Below the pieces are notes generated by a model. The model was given only the letters and a program-made list of their open reading frames with translations. It ran no database searches and was not told the origin of the DNA. The position numbers were made by a program, and so were the translations under genes. Of a stretch of DNA of 64,000 bases, positions 34,861 to 46,000 are shown one piece after another (positions within the stretch are counted from its first letter, which is position 1; every line of letters begins with the position of its first letter). The DNA is from Guillardia theta CCMP2712. Its lineage: Eukaryota > Cryptophyceae > Pyrenomonadales > Geminigeraceae. The stretch spans positions 950,310-1,014,309 of the forward strand of contig NW_005434672.1 in NCBI RefSeq assembly GCF_000315625.1. The letters are read 5' to 3'.

Positions 34861-36555
34861 ATGATCCTCCTCGCCTTCTTTGTACTCCTCGGCACCTTTC
34901 CTGTGTATGGAAATACCAATATGCTATCAGATTCGAACCGCAACCCGTCGTGTATCAAAACGATCTATCATGCATTCAACATGAGGATCAATTCTCTTCA
35001 TGACAAGCTTGATTCCCTGCGAAACACTGGATATGATGCAATTCAGCTGTCTCCCTTACAGAAGTCCATTCATATGGCGAATGCGGGATTCGAATGTGGG
35101 TCTGAGTGGTGGGCTCGATACCAGCCTGTAAGCCATGAGCACATCGAGGGCCTTGGCAGTTTGGAAGATCTTCAGCGACTGTGCAACAATGCTCGGGAGA
35201 AAGGAATGATCGTCATTGCCGATGTAGTTTTCAACCATGTGTGTAGTCTTCTTTCTTGCGTCCCCTCAAGTCTTCTGACAGTACCTTGACAGATGGCGGT
35301 TGTTGCGAGCAGAGATGAGTGGCACAGGTCGGAGAAGGATTCAAAACACCGTGAACATCTCCTGAAGCGTCTAGAGGAGAGGTTTGCTCCGCTCACTCGT
35401 GCAGACTTTCACCCATGGAAGGATTGCAGCAGGGACCCTGATTGGGACAACGAGAACAGGTTCGAGGGGTGGGGAGCAGGCGAGTGGTCGGATTTGAAGC
35501 CAACAGAGAAGGTGTTGAGCATCCACAAGAAGCACCTGGATGTCCTCATGTCTGCAGGAGTGCGGGGGTTCCGTTTTGATGCTGCCAAGCACATCAGGCC
35601 CTCTACTCTGAAGCTCTACGTGGATCACATCAGGTCGAAGCAAGCTGACTGCTTCATCTACTTCGAAGTGCTCTCGGGCGATCCCAACATGCATGCAGAG
35701 ACCATGAGCATCGCCGAGTCCACGGATTTCCTCCTGTGCTGGAGGCTGAGGGACATCATCCTTGGCCAGAACAGCAGGATGTTGCACGACCTGCCCGAGC
35801 TCTCCCCCTACAGCGTACGCTTCGCCAGGAACCACGACACGATCATGAACCAGGAGATGGCTCACTCCATGGGCTACAGAAGGGACGATCACAGGTGTAT
35901 CCTAGCATGGGTTATCATCATGGCGATCGATACAGGAACCGTTCTGGTCTTCCCCGAGGATCACGACTTTCACCATCAGGACAAGCAGCCAGTGAAGAAG
36001 GCCATCGCGTTCCGCAAAGAGATGTACCTTCGGCAGGCACCTCCGCATCGGCTGCACTTCTTCAACGCGACAGACACCCCGCCTGCGGATGAAAAACATG
36101 CTCCTCCCTGCCAGAGTGCTACGGCGGAGCAAGAGGAATTGATGAAGGACTGCGCAGAGCTGGAGAGTTTTGCTGCTCAAGCACAGCGACAGCGCGTCAA
36201 GAGGATTATGCTGGATCATGTCAGCTCCATGCGAGCACATTTGCAGCATGAAGACAGCAAGAGGCTACACAAGAGAAAGCATCATTCCATCAACGATTGC
36301 CGCGTACATGACCAAGTTGTTGCCATGACGAGGGGCGAACATGGCTTCATCCTGATGAACATGTCAAAGAAATGGGCCGAGCTGAAGAGCATGGCGTTTG
36401 AGGGCTCTGAGCTCGTCGGACATTACAAGGAGCAAGTTTTCGGCTTCGGCATAGAGATTGATGAAGCGCATGCTGTATCGTCATGGGCAGGAACGCGAGG
36501 AGGCAGCATCAAGATTGGCCCGCAGACAGCACTGATCTTCATCAAGCAGAAGTAG
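34861..36555 (+). CDS. GH13 alpha-amylase-like glycoside hydrolase, secreted
   Basis: About 546 residues. Exon 1 is 34861-35238 and exon 2 is 35293-36555, with a 54-nt intron splitting the conserved DVVFNH from MAVVASRDEW. It starts with a signal peptide (MILLAFFVLLGTFPVYG). All catalytic GH13 positions can be placed: region I DVVFNH, region II GFRFDAAKH with nucleophile Asp222, region III YFEVL with acid/base Glu251, and region IV FARNHD with Asp308. A TIM-barrel alpha-1,4-glucan hydrolase active outside the cytosol is therefore likely. Cryptophytes store starch between plastid membranes, but no transit region is visible after the signal peptide, so secretion or a vacuolar location is equally possible. 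The C-terminal part (after about residue 400) is less conserved and contains a charged helical insert. Confidence 0.85.
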
Positions 36556-37406
36556 CTGGTCACCGGGTTAGTTCATCACAGAGCAGAAGTCAGGCAGATC
36601 CTTCATAAGTGAGGGCCCGGCGGTTTCAGCCCGGAATGCAACTCAGTCTTTACTCAAAGCCTGTTAAGTTAAAAATCAGTACCAACTCAGTCAGTGAGTG
36701 ATGGCACCTTGTTACTAGCGCACAAAAATCTCTATTTCTGGTACAGACGTATATTGTTATTTGGTTTTTTCCATACAAAATATAAATATATTTAGTAATC
36801 ATATACTACAAACAGTGACACGAAACACTACCATGTATCATGAAAAACATTTATTGAATCAGTTATTTTAGACATATAAAATGAGTTATTAAAATATGTA
36901 CGAAGATATTGCGTCTACGGTTCTTTATTGGTAGAATTTTAATACCTTTTTAATTTTAAAAGGACTGCGCCCCCACGACGACAGCCGCTGCCAAATATTT
37001 CGTTTTTTATCTCAAAAAAAATGCTGCAGCTTTGAAAATTTAGCGAAATTCTTCAATATGAGTTGAAACGAAAGAAGGTGCGGTCGAGATGGCCAGCGCC
37101 GAGGATCTGTAGGGGCAGGAGGAGTCATGCAGGAGATAGAAGGACAGAGAGGAGGGCAGGGAGACGTGTGAGATTAGATTCAATGCTAGCCAGAAAATGT
37201 CCTCAGCCGAGATGTTCCTCAAGGAGAGGAGGGGCTGAGGCTGCAACGAATAGAAAAGGACGGAAGAAAAATGTGGCCGTTGACCGTGGGAAGCAGCAGT
37301 TAGTTTGATCCTTCTTAACACGGTTGACCCCGTCACTGTGTTCATTCTTGTCTTAGACAATCTTTGTCGAGCAAGTCAAAATGAGTTGTTGAATTCTTGT
37401 GCCAGC
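36556..37406. other. Intergenic region: repeat end, then an AT-rich island
   Basis: A GC-rich patch at about 36610-36640 leads into the reversed repeat end at 36646-36683. From about 36720 to 36960 the base composition switches to strongly AT-rich (runs such as AAAATATAAATATATTTAG), unlike the rest of the window, and then returns to GC-rich at about 36965. I see no open frame or RNA gene in the AT-rich part. The final 150 bp before 37407 probably contain the COX6B leader. Confidence 0.5.
36646..36683 (-). repeat. Conserved repeat end, copy C (reverse)
   Basis: Its reverse complement reads GGTACTGATTTTTAACTTAA, then CAGGCTTTGAGTAAAGAC. This matches copies A (13460-13500) and B (63421-63465), except that three bases (CAG or AGG) are inserted before CTTTGAG. 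An ACTCAGTCAGTGAGT run follows directly, resembling the ACTCAGTGACT next to copy A. Confidence 0.7.
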
Positions 37407-37843
37407 ATGTCTGTTGAAGGTTTGAAGGAAGTCAAGCTCCCTGCGGGTGTTACCGCAAAGGATATCCTCCACACTGCCCCCTACAATGCCTACAACCCTC
37501 AGCAAAATCAGGTAGATGCAATCTTGCTCAATGCAACAGGTTTCCTCTTACAGTGTTGTTATAGACGAAGCACTGCTATGCCAAGTACAACGAATTCTTC
37601 AGGCAAACTTTCCCCGTTTCATGTCACTGTCGTTGCATGCTCACGGATTTGCAGGTGCGCTGGCGTGCATGGCGAAGACGCCAAGGAGTGCAAGAAGATC
37701 AAGCACCACTTTATTTCGTTGTGCCCCGTTGAATGGGTGAGGAGATAGGAGTAACAACTTGCCTACGTCTTCATAACTACCTGATGCAGATTGAGAAGTG
37801 GAACGACCAGCGTGAGGCGGGAACGTTTCCGGGTCCTTTATAA
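37407..37843 (+). CDS. COX6B: Cytochrome c oxidase subunit VIb
   Basis: A 92-residue soluble subunit of mitochondrial complex IV that docks on the intermembrane-space face. Exons: 37407-37511, 37565-37602, 37655-37736 and 37790-37843. The hallmarks are the N-terminal TAPYNAYNPQQNQ, a CX9C helix (CYAKYNEFFRC), a CX10C helix (CKKIKHHFISLC) and the ending WIEKWNDQREAGTFPGPL, all as in animal and plant COX6B. The two cysteine pairs are substrates of the Mia40 import pathway. The second intron (37603-37654) appears to use a GC donor (CAG-GCAAAC) with a normal AG acceptor; no GT donor gives an open frame. The length is typical of the family. Confidence 0.9.
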
Positions 37844-38029
37844 ATCTGTGCATCCTTTGGAAGGACTTCGTGGAGATTTTAGGCTTCAAGGAGTCGACAT
37901 GATATATATTACAGATGTTCATGGATTAAAGAACATTTGACGTTTGCACCCCTGTTGTGAAACTTCCATTCGCATCGCCATTGAAACTGTTGATCGCTTT
38001 TCTTGTCTTCACCTCACTAATACACCTTT

Positions 38030-39069
38030 TCAGCACGTTTTCCGTTCATACTTCGCCTTCTTGTGTTTGTTGTTGTCCTCATGCATCGTGTTCTTGCACA
38101 TCGATTACAGACAAGTTCGTTCTATGCTTTTCCTTCTTTCTTCCTCCTTCACTTCTTAGAGACCAACGTGATCCATCGCATGATCTTCTCTGCGCAAGAC
38201 ATCACCATTGAACTCCACAGATCTGTCGAGCTCACTTGACAGCTCATATTCCCCAATGGCGAAAAGCTGTCCGCTCAAGAGCTCAGCTGCTACTTTCTGC
38301 ATGTCGCGCTCTGACCATAACGACGATTCAGTGCTGGTATCATGAGTATCGGCCACTTACTGCCAGCGAGGATGTGCGGCTGCTTCAGAAGGTCTCGAGT
38401 CTGAGTGTAGTGCTCGGGAATTCCCCTGATCGTGCTGAAGAGAAATCATCGGATACCTACTCGCACCTCCCCTCCCCCCCCTTTCCTCCTCCTCCTCCTC
38501 CTCTATCATCTCATCTCATCGTCTTCCCTTCCTCTATCCCCGCTCCATCTTTCCTCCCTTCTTCCACTCTTCTCTGTTTCTTCTCCTCTCCTCCTCACAT
38601 CTTTCGCTCTTCCTACTCGTCTCCCTCACTCCTCATTTTGATCTCCACCTGTATCTGCCATCCAGTGAAGCTTCAAATCCTCCGGGAGGAGCGATCCCAC
38701 CTCGATCCCAATCCCAGAACCACTTGCGCAACAGAACTTCGTAACCCTAGTGGCATAATCAGTAACTCAGTAACGGTGACAATCGAACGGTTGTGACCTG
38801 ATACAGCAGGAAGAGACTTTCTCCTGAGTTCTGCAATTTCTCATCAGGTTTGCATGACGGTGGTAACGCGATCGTCATCATCTTTGACCTCCGCCTTGTC
38901 GAGCTTCTCAGAGATGAAGAGCATTTTAAGATGTTTAGCAGTGACAAGTTCAGCCCAGGCCCCCTATCCACACGTTCAACGACGCTATTTGTTTTTCGAG
39001 CTCCTCATTGTCACCCGAAGGTTGCTGAAGTAGAAGATGAGAGGTTGGAGCACGTCGATTGCCTGACAT
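38030..39069 (-). CDS. Uncharacterised protein, multi-exon
   Basis: Function not recognised. The ATG at 39069 begins MSGNRRAPTSHLLLQQPSGD, then a short coiled segment NEELEKQIASLN. Joined by GT-AG introns are small exons: KLDKAE; NSGESLFLLYQ; then GYEVLLRKWFWDWDRGGIAP with an aromatic/Gly patch; STIRGIPEHYTQTRDLLKQ; and AAELLSGQLFAIGEYELSSE. A Lys/His/Asp-rich tail ends at about 38030. Phases agree at each join I tested, which supports a real gene. One intron (about 38645-38440) is long and consists largely of a GA-rich tract on the coding strand. There is no signal peptide or membrane helix. It lies 145 bp downstream of the STAND gene on the same strand. The last join (near 38170) is uncertain. 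Confidence 0.5.
38460..38640. repeat. Pyrimidine-rich (CCTCCT)n tract on the plus strand
   Basis: About 180 bp of C/T-rich sequence with a C8 run and repeated CCTCCT/CTTCCC. It falls in the longest intron of the minus-strand gene at 38030-39069, where the coding strand reads GAGGAGG. Confidence 0.8.
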
Positions 39070-39213
39070 CTGATCCTAGAAACTTGTTTGAGGACACGAA
39101 CATGAAAGGAAAGCTTGCGATCACAATGCTGAGATCCACGGCTCTTCCAGATAGTCTTCGAGAGAGAACAAACTTCCCTTCTGTGACAACGTCAACAGCT
39201 CCATGATGACATC

Positions 39214-39565
39214 TTATGCAGCTACTCGTCCGCTTCTTCGGTTGAGATGCGCAAAGATGCTATCCCTTACAGCAGGAATGACGTAGTACAACCCCATCGG
39301 CGTCTTCCAGATGAGCCGAAAGTTGAAGAGCATATTGTTCAATGCCTGCAGGTGAATTAAAGAGAGGAAGAATCACGGAAAGAAACAAGCAAGGAGCAAC
39401 AAGCAACACGTATCAACGTCGAGAAAATGGTTCTGAATGTTTCTCGTCACTTACTTCTATCGCTGCCGGCGTGTCTTGACTCATGGTTGCGAGCTCATCT
39501 GCCGTTAGAGGGATTCCAGCATACATCATACGAATCAAAATATCCCTGTGTCTGAAAACAACATT

Positions 39566-39628
<63 letters not shown>

Positions 39629-41652
39629 GACTCCGTCCAACTGTTTGCAATGAAGCATCTCCTTCACCTGTCTGTCAGGAAGAAATGTGCCACACAAAGA
39701 GCGGGCCACAAGATTCTGTCGACATTCTGGTGTCGCTCATCTTCACAATCTGTCAACAACACATCAACTGCACAACAAGAATTTCAGCCTGTCAACCTTC
39801 CAGGCAGTCAAAGTTAAGATCCAGACTGTAACCGTAATCTTTGCACCTCTCGTCCTGCAAGTTTGTACTGTCAGAACGAGAACATCTTCGACAAGGAGGA
39901 GCAGGCACTCAAACATGACGCAGAGACAACGAATTGAAATGAGACTAACTTGATACAGTGTGACACACTGATTCACTGAAGCTTCAGACGCGCAAGACGC
40001 TAGCATCATCGTCGCAAGAACATGCGCTTGTCCTTCCTGCCCGAGCTTCGACCCGCACAAATCTTTGAGAGCCTCGAACTCTTCTGGATCGAGATCGCCC
40101 AACTGGCTGAGTGATGGTTTGTAAGATGGCACAATGTCAAGACAGGAAGGAGCATATCGGCAACCTGCACTGCCCCGTCCGGAGGTATGGATTTTCATAA
40201 ACAATCTTTGGATGGTGTGTATCACCATATTTACATCTGACAAGAGGTAGCAAGAAGAGAGAAGTAAATAACATGTTTGGTCTCAATCGTCGTTCTTCCT
40301 CTCTACTCACCTTTCCATGTGCAAGAAGAACATTCTTTGTGCGTCACCCCCCTTGATGTTTGGAACAGCCACAGGCAGAAACTCGACGTTGCACTTCTTC
40401 AGTAGCTCCATCGAATGTTTGACAGCGAGACTATCACATCCGTAAATCACATCGGCGGGTGTCAACGGAGATAACAAGTCCTCCTTACAAACCTGTGATC
40501 ATAACCTCGGCAGCTGATGAGGAGACGAACATTCGCCGGCATCTTCTTGAAGAAGCATGCAAGTTCCATTCTTGCTTCTTCTCTCAACGCATGCCAGTCA
40601 TCGAAAACGATGATCACTTTGTTGCTCTTCAAAGCGCGCAACACTTCATTCTCCCGCATGTCAGCGAGCGGCCTGCCGGCAATTCCCAACTACACCAACA
40701 TGATGAGCAACACAAGAACCGTCCAAGAGCTCCTCACAACCTTCATCATTCCTCCTGCAAGTTCAAAGAAAGTCTCCAGACTTGTCACTTGGTGCGACAT
40801 GTCTGACTGCTCATCGCAGTTGCACCATAACACATGACTGACTTTCTCTCGATCAAGATACCACAGGCTCAACTGCGCCATGAGCTCGGTGCGCCCGCAC
40901 CCTGACGGGCCGTGCAGGAGCGCGGCTGTGTGTGTACACCTCCTGTCAAACGCGTCGAGCACGCTGACCATGATTTCAGATCGCCCATCATACGCCATGT
41001 TATGATGTACTCGCGCGCTCTGCCGTGTCCTCATGGCGGCGCAGCCGTTCCTCTCCGATAACCTGCATGCACCCTGATTGAGCTTCAAGGATCCTGCTGG
41101 AGCGATGGCGCGGAGAGCAATGTACAGCTTGACGAAATTGTCGCAGGCGGGATGCTCGGACTTGAAAGCTTCCATACTCCTTCTAGCTACCACATCCAAG
41201 TTCTCTTTCCCCATTGAGTCGACGATCGCAGCGATCAGGGTCTGCACGAAGGGAGAAAAAGTTGAGGAGCCTTCGGCGATTGTATCATCAAAGAGGAAGA
41301 CAACAGGGCACACCCCCTCCTCCACCAAAATCTTCGCAAACTCGTCCCCAAACTGTCCCACGACAATCATGAGCTTCGGTACTTTAGGGATCACGAGCCT
41401 GATGGTGGTCAGGTCAACGTAATCTGCCATGCCATAGCCATCCTCTAGCAAGAAGCTCTTCTGATCCCAACTGGTTCCTGCCCCTGTGAGAAAGACGATG
41501 TCATAATCCTTGTCTTCCTCATCCATCATGTTGGACAAGCTATCTCGGCACAACTCGGGCAGGAAGGAGACTTCTACGTCGACTCCTGTCTTCGAGAGAG
41601 TCTCCGTGATGATGCTTCTGTCCTGATGCAAGCTGATGCTGGGGAGAGCCAT
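39214..41652 (-). CDS. CHAT-like plus STAND (NLR-type) P-loop NTPase, key residues changed
   Basis: About 640 residues. Exon 1 is 41652-40741, exon 2 is 40689-40493, then five or six more exons to a stop at 39214. Residues about 1-170 resemble a CHAT/caspase-like fold: DYDIVFLTGAGTS, VPKLMIVVGQFGDEFAKILVEEGV, PVVFLFDDTIAEGSSTFSPF, then a repeat of small helices. In active CHAT proteases the first motif holds a His and the second a Cys; neither is present. The P-loop is GPSGCGRT (248-255), with Arg in place of the Walker A Lys. Walker B VIIVFDDW (329-336) and a LLISCR sensor motif (360-365) follow. Signal-transducing STAND ATPases often control immunity or cell death. Both the CHAT assignment and the loss of activity are inferences from motifs. 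Confidence 0.6.
39565..39629. repeat. (ATC)n trinucleotide microsatellite
   Basis: About 22 uninterrupted ATC units on the plus strand, (GAT)n in the sense of the STAND gene. By splice sites it lies within an intron (donor after the exon ending near 39680, acceptor near 39555), so the poly-Asp it would encode is not expected in the protein. Confidence 0.9.
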
Positions 41653-42299
41653 GATCAAGCTCTTCTCCTCCCCCTCCTCCTCATTGCCAACGGGCGAGCT
41701 CCAGCCACCAGCACTGTTGCCATGGCTATCACTTCGCCCGAAAATTGAATTGAGGGGGTGGGGTACATGGAGTTACCCCTACCTATATAGACTTGTCAAA
41801 TATCGAGAGCACCGGGTACAATATGGATGCACAGGGTAGGGGTGGTGGACCGAAACTCAAATGTTGTATGCTGCGATTGCAAGTTGTCGAGAGATGTAAC
41901 GTGAGGAAAGGAGAGGAGAGGAGAAGAGAGGAGAGAAGAGGGGAGAGGAAAGGGAAGGTGAAGATAAGAGAAGAGAAAGAGAGGAGAGGAGAGGAGAGGA
42001 GAGGAGAGGAGAGGAGAGGAGGAGAACGGAATGTTGGGTGGACGAAACTTTCAAGGGCACCATCTACATTACATTCATTCACAAGACATCAAAGTCGCTG
42101 TACACTACAAACATCAGAAGATGAAAGTATTTCGTAGGGAGGGAAGGGAAGAGTTGTGTAGAGATGGAAAGACGCTCGGCTTTCCAACAATCCATGGCCA
42201 CTCCCCTTCCTCCTCCTCCTCCTCCTCTTTCCGACCTCTGCCTTCCCCATCGAATCTTGCGGAACACCACGTGAGAAAAGGATGTCAAAGTATCGCAAG
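41653..42299. other. Intergenic region with GGGGTA-rich stretch and polypurine minisatellite
   Basis: At 41750-41855 are repeated GGGGTA/TACCCC elements (GGGGGTGGGGTACATGG, GTTACCCCTACC, CAGGGTAGGGGTGG), upstream of the STAND start codon. At about 41900-42022 a polypurine array of GAGAGGAGAGGA units follows. A C/T-rich stretch at about 42205-42235 precedes the stop codon of the ARM/Sfi1-like gene. No gene is seen. Confidence 0.55.
41900..42022. repeat. Polypurine (GAGAG/GAGGA)n array
   Basis: Over 100 bp of almost pure purine on the plus strand, with units such as GAGGAGAGGA and AGAAGAGAGG. Such tracts can form triplex DNA. Confidence 0.85.
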
Positions 42300-42957
42300 T
42301 TACCTCAACTTAGGAACTTGGGGGAGCTTGTTTGAAACATCGTCCTGAGCGGAATCAGCCATTTCATCATCATTGCTGATAATGTTGAGGGGGATCACCT
42401 TTCTCCCTCCCTCCTCCTCCTTCGTCTTCTCTTTCGTGTCCTCGCCTTCTTGATCAAGGACAGGTCGCCGGTTGGAGGAGATGAATGGCATCGTGCTTGC
42501 TGCTCGCTTCTCGACCAACTGCATGCAAAGCATCAGGAGGAAGGGAGCAGGAGAAGGGGGGGAGGGAAAGATCATGGGGAAGGGGAGATAGTGGGAGGAG
42601 AGGAGATGTAGTGGGAGGAGAGGAGATGGTGGTAGGAGAGGAGATGGTGGGGGGAGAGGAGATGGTGGGGGGAGAGGAGATGGTGGGAGGAGTGGAGTAG
42701 GAATTACCTCTGGATTCTTGGAGCTCCGCAGATTGTCTTTGATTTCTCTCTCCCTGACCAGAACGCTAAGAGCAGAAGGGGAGAGAAGGAGCAGAGGCAA
42801 GTAGAGGAGAGGTACGGACGAGAAAAGAAGGTAAAAGGGAAAGGGGACGACGTTACCTTGTGATGATGTCTGACTTGTTCCAGTAGCCATCATCTGCACA
42901 CCAGGCAAATCACGATCATCGTCATCGTCAATCGCAGTCGTTATCACGACACCAATT

Positions 42958-43017
<60 letters not shown>

Positions 43018-46000
43018 GTGTTTTTTGCTCACTTGACATGTCCACACTGAGAGGATTCGAACGCAGCTTCAGCAAGTACGGCGGGATAATTTGTTGTCCT
43101 CCCTGCCGCAAGCTGTTCGATCTGTTGCGTTTCGACCGAGCAATGGGTGCTTTCTGCGCTGCGTCCTCCATTGACGACGACGCCATTTCCTGTCCCCTTC
43201 CTCTTTCAGGCAGTCCGTGGGGAGACGAGCTTGCAGGGGCAGGAGAGGCGAATTTCTCCTGCCTCCTCCTCCTCCTCTTCAGCCTCATGTAGATCTGTTC
43301 CACTTGGTTCTCCTCCTCCTCCACCACCTCCCTCATCACATCCTCAAGGTACGTCCTGACAAACTCGTTCCACCGCACGTTTGACCGATGGAACAGCCTT
43401 CTCTGCTTCACCACCGACTCCACGAACTTGGTCATCTGCCCCCTCTGCAGTGCTTCTGATACCGCTAGCTTCAGCTCCTCGAACCTCTCCTCTACCATGA
43501 TGTCCACAAAACGGTTCCAGTCGTTGAACGATGCCACCACACACGCGTTCTTCATCCTGTACGCCATCCGCTCGAGGATTCTGCGGTTCCTCCTCAGCTC
43601 TTGCCACTTGTCCCGCCATAGCTCAAAGCACTGGTACATGGGTCTCTTCAGCCAACGGAGGAGGAGAGCGCTGCTAGCGCACATCTGCTCCCGCAGCGCG
43701 ATCTTGGTATCCTGCACCAGGTCTGACCAGAGGAGGAGGCAGGTGAGAGCGTTCCTGTTCTTGATCCTGTTGACGATGAAACGCATGTGCGCCATCCTCT
43801 CCACGTAGTCATGCAGAGCAAGAACGCATCGCTGAGCAGGGCGCATCCTGAACCTCTCGCGGAACTTGGCGATGACAGCACGGAAGTACTTGCGAATGAG
43901 GACGAGCTCGTCGAAGGCTCTGAATGCATGCACCTTCCTTACGTTCAACCAGATCATGAGCGCATCCGCCACGAGGCTCCTGTTGTACCTTATTGACCGT
44001 ATGATGTACTCCCAGTCCACTAGCGCCTCCCACTTGTGAGAAATTTCTCTCTTCCGCTGAATCGCCCGCGTGATCGTCTTCATCTCCAACTCTACCTTGC
44101 AGTACTCTCTCCACTTCCTCCACGCCTCGTACTCTGACTGTCTCTTCCATCGGATCATCGCGCGTTTGTTCTTCCTGGCAAGAGCAGACCAGTTCCACAC
44201 GACTGATCTCAGCAAGTCACCTCCGAGCAGCGCCAGGATGTTGGAGCACTTGTCTCTTAGCTTCGTCATGATCTCGTCGTCCGGCTGCCACCAGGGACCT
44301 TCAACGCACATCACCTCCACCCAGTTCTCCCATCCCTTCACCATGGGCCCCCGTACGACCTTCTCCAGGAACCGCCTGCTCCTCTTCATCTTGCTCGTGT
44401 GCTGCATCCATGACAGGAAGCAGGCGGAGAAGAACTCTCCTGTGATCAGCGCCAGCACTTTCCCGCACCTCTCTTGCACTCGCTCCATCAGCATGGCAGT
44501 CTCGTAAAACGTCTCGTCCACCCACGCGTCCATGGCCTTGCTCAGGCTGCTGTTGAAGAACCTTGCCCTCGCTCGCTTGTTCTTCCCCACCAGCTCCCTC
44601 CACTGCTGGAAACACGCTTGCATGTAGTTCCCGCTCATCGCTGCCAGGAAGTTGGAGCATTTCTCCTCCAGCAGGCGCTTCACTGCGGCATCCGGCTCCC
44701 ACCAGGAGCCCTCGGTGCACATGTACTCGACCCAGAGGTCCCACCCGAAGAAGAGCATCGCGTTCATCCATCGCTTCATGGCCCGGTGCTTCTTCACTAG
44801 GATCTCCTTCCACTCGCTGAAGCAGACGTGAGTCCACTGGCCTGACATGAGCGAGAGGAAGCGAGAGCAGCGCTTCTTCACCTCCTCCTCAAGCTTCGCG
44901 TCCGGGCTCCACCAAGGCCCGTCGGTCAGCATGTAGTCGTACCACACAGAGAAGCACAGGTGACTGGCTGAGCTCGACTGCTTGGCGAACTGCATGGCGA
45001 TCTGAAGGGCGTTCTTGCGCTGAGCTTTCAGTTCGACATTCATCTTCATTGAACGGAATCCCAAGTACAAAGATCTCTGAAACAAACTCGCCGTTGCTCT
45101 CCTTAGCTTCGCTTTGAACTCCAAGCTCTGGGCCCTGAAAAACTTCCAGAGCAAGAAGCATTTGTACACAACAAGGTTGGTGAAAAAACCCATCAGCCTC
45201 CTCATCTTTCTCGCATGCAGCTCCTTGGCAAACTCCCCTCTGGTCAAGAAACCTCGTCCGAGCGCTTGTATCTTGCTAGCAGCTGTCCCTTGGATGTTTC
45301 TGCGAGCGACGTCGGCATTCATTGAGTTGAGATCCTGGCGCTCTGTGCGGGCGATGTTCGCAATGCTGGGAACCACCCGCGCTCGGATGAGCGGCATGCA
45401 GCTCGACTTGTTGTAGGAGAGAGCAGCGAGGAAAGAAACAGCAGCGGAGACGAGGGCTGGGGTATTGCCTATCAGCAATATCGGTCTGACCTTGTTGACG
45501 ATGCCATGGCGAAAGAACAGCTCATGGGACCTCCAGTGCGCGTTGGCAATGTTGGTTGCTGCATGCAGGAAACCAAACTTGACGCGATCGGTGGTGTAAT
45601 GCGGAAAATTGCTGAGCATACCAGCAATAGTCTCCATCAGGCATGTCGAAGTTCTCAGCGCCTGCTCCACCTGAGCGAGCTCTTCCTCGCCGATCTCATC
45701 CTCTGCCATGTTGGGAAACGCTGCTCGCATCCTCTCCTCTCTACCGGAGAAGTACTGGAAGTCGACAAGCTTCTCTACCACGAGCTCGTTGGCATATACG
45801 AACTGAGTCATAGCCAGCGATACCCACCATTGCAGCTGCTCGTGCTTCGAGTTTCGCACGAGCTTCAGCAGGCTGTGGGCAGCTCCCGACAAGACGATGG
45901 CTTTCTGCTGTGACATCTGATCATTGAGATTGTCTGACTTGGCCATTCCTGCCAGAGCCTTCGCTGCCTCTACTTGGTCGTCTACGACCGTCGCCGAGTT

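Noticed and set aside
37957..38211. Plus-strand frame starting with a signal-peptide-like hydrophobic stretch
   Set aside because: No ATG start or upstream exon; the hydrophobicity comes from a pyrimidine-rich intron of the minus-strand gene.
39413..39709. Minus-strand open frame with a run of more than 20 Asp (poly-Ile on the other strand)
   Set aside because: It is only the (GAT)n microsatellite read in frame; flanking exons of the STAND gene splice across it with good GT and AG sites.
42300..43016. Minus-strand open frame starting with a long Met run
   Set aside because: The Met run is the (GAT/ATG)n intron repeat of the ARM/Sfi1-like gene; only parts of this frame are its true 3' exons.
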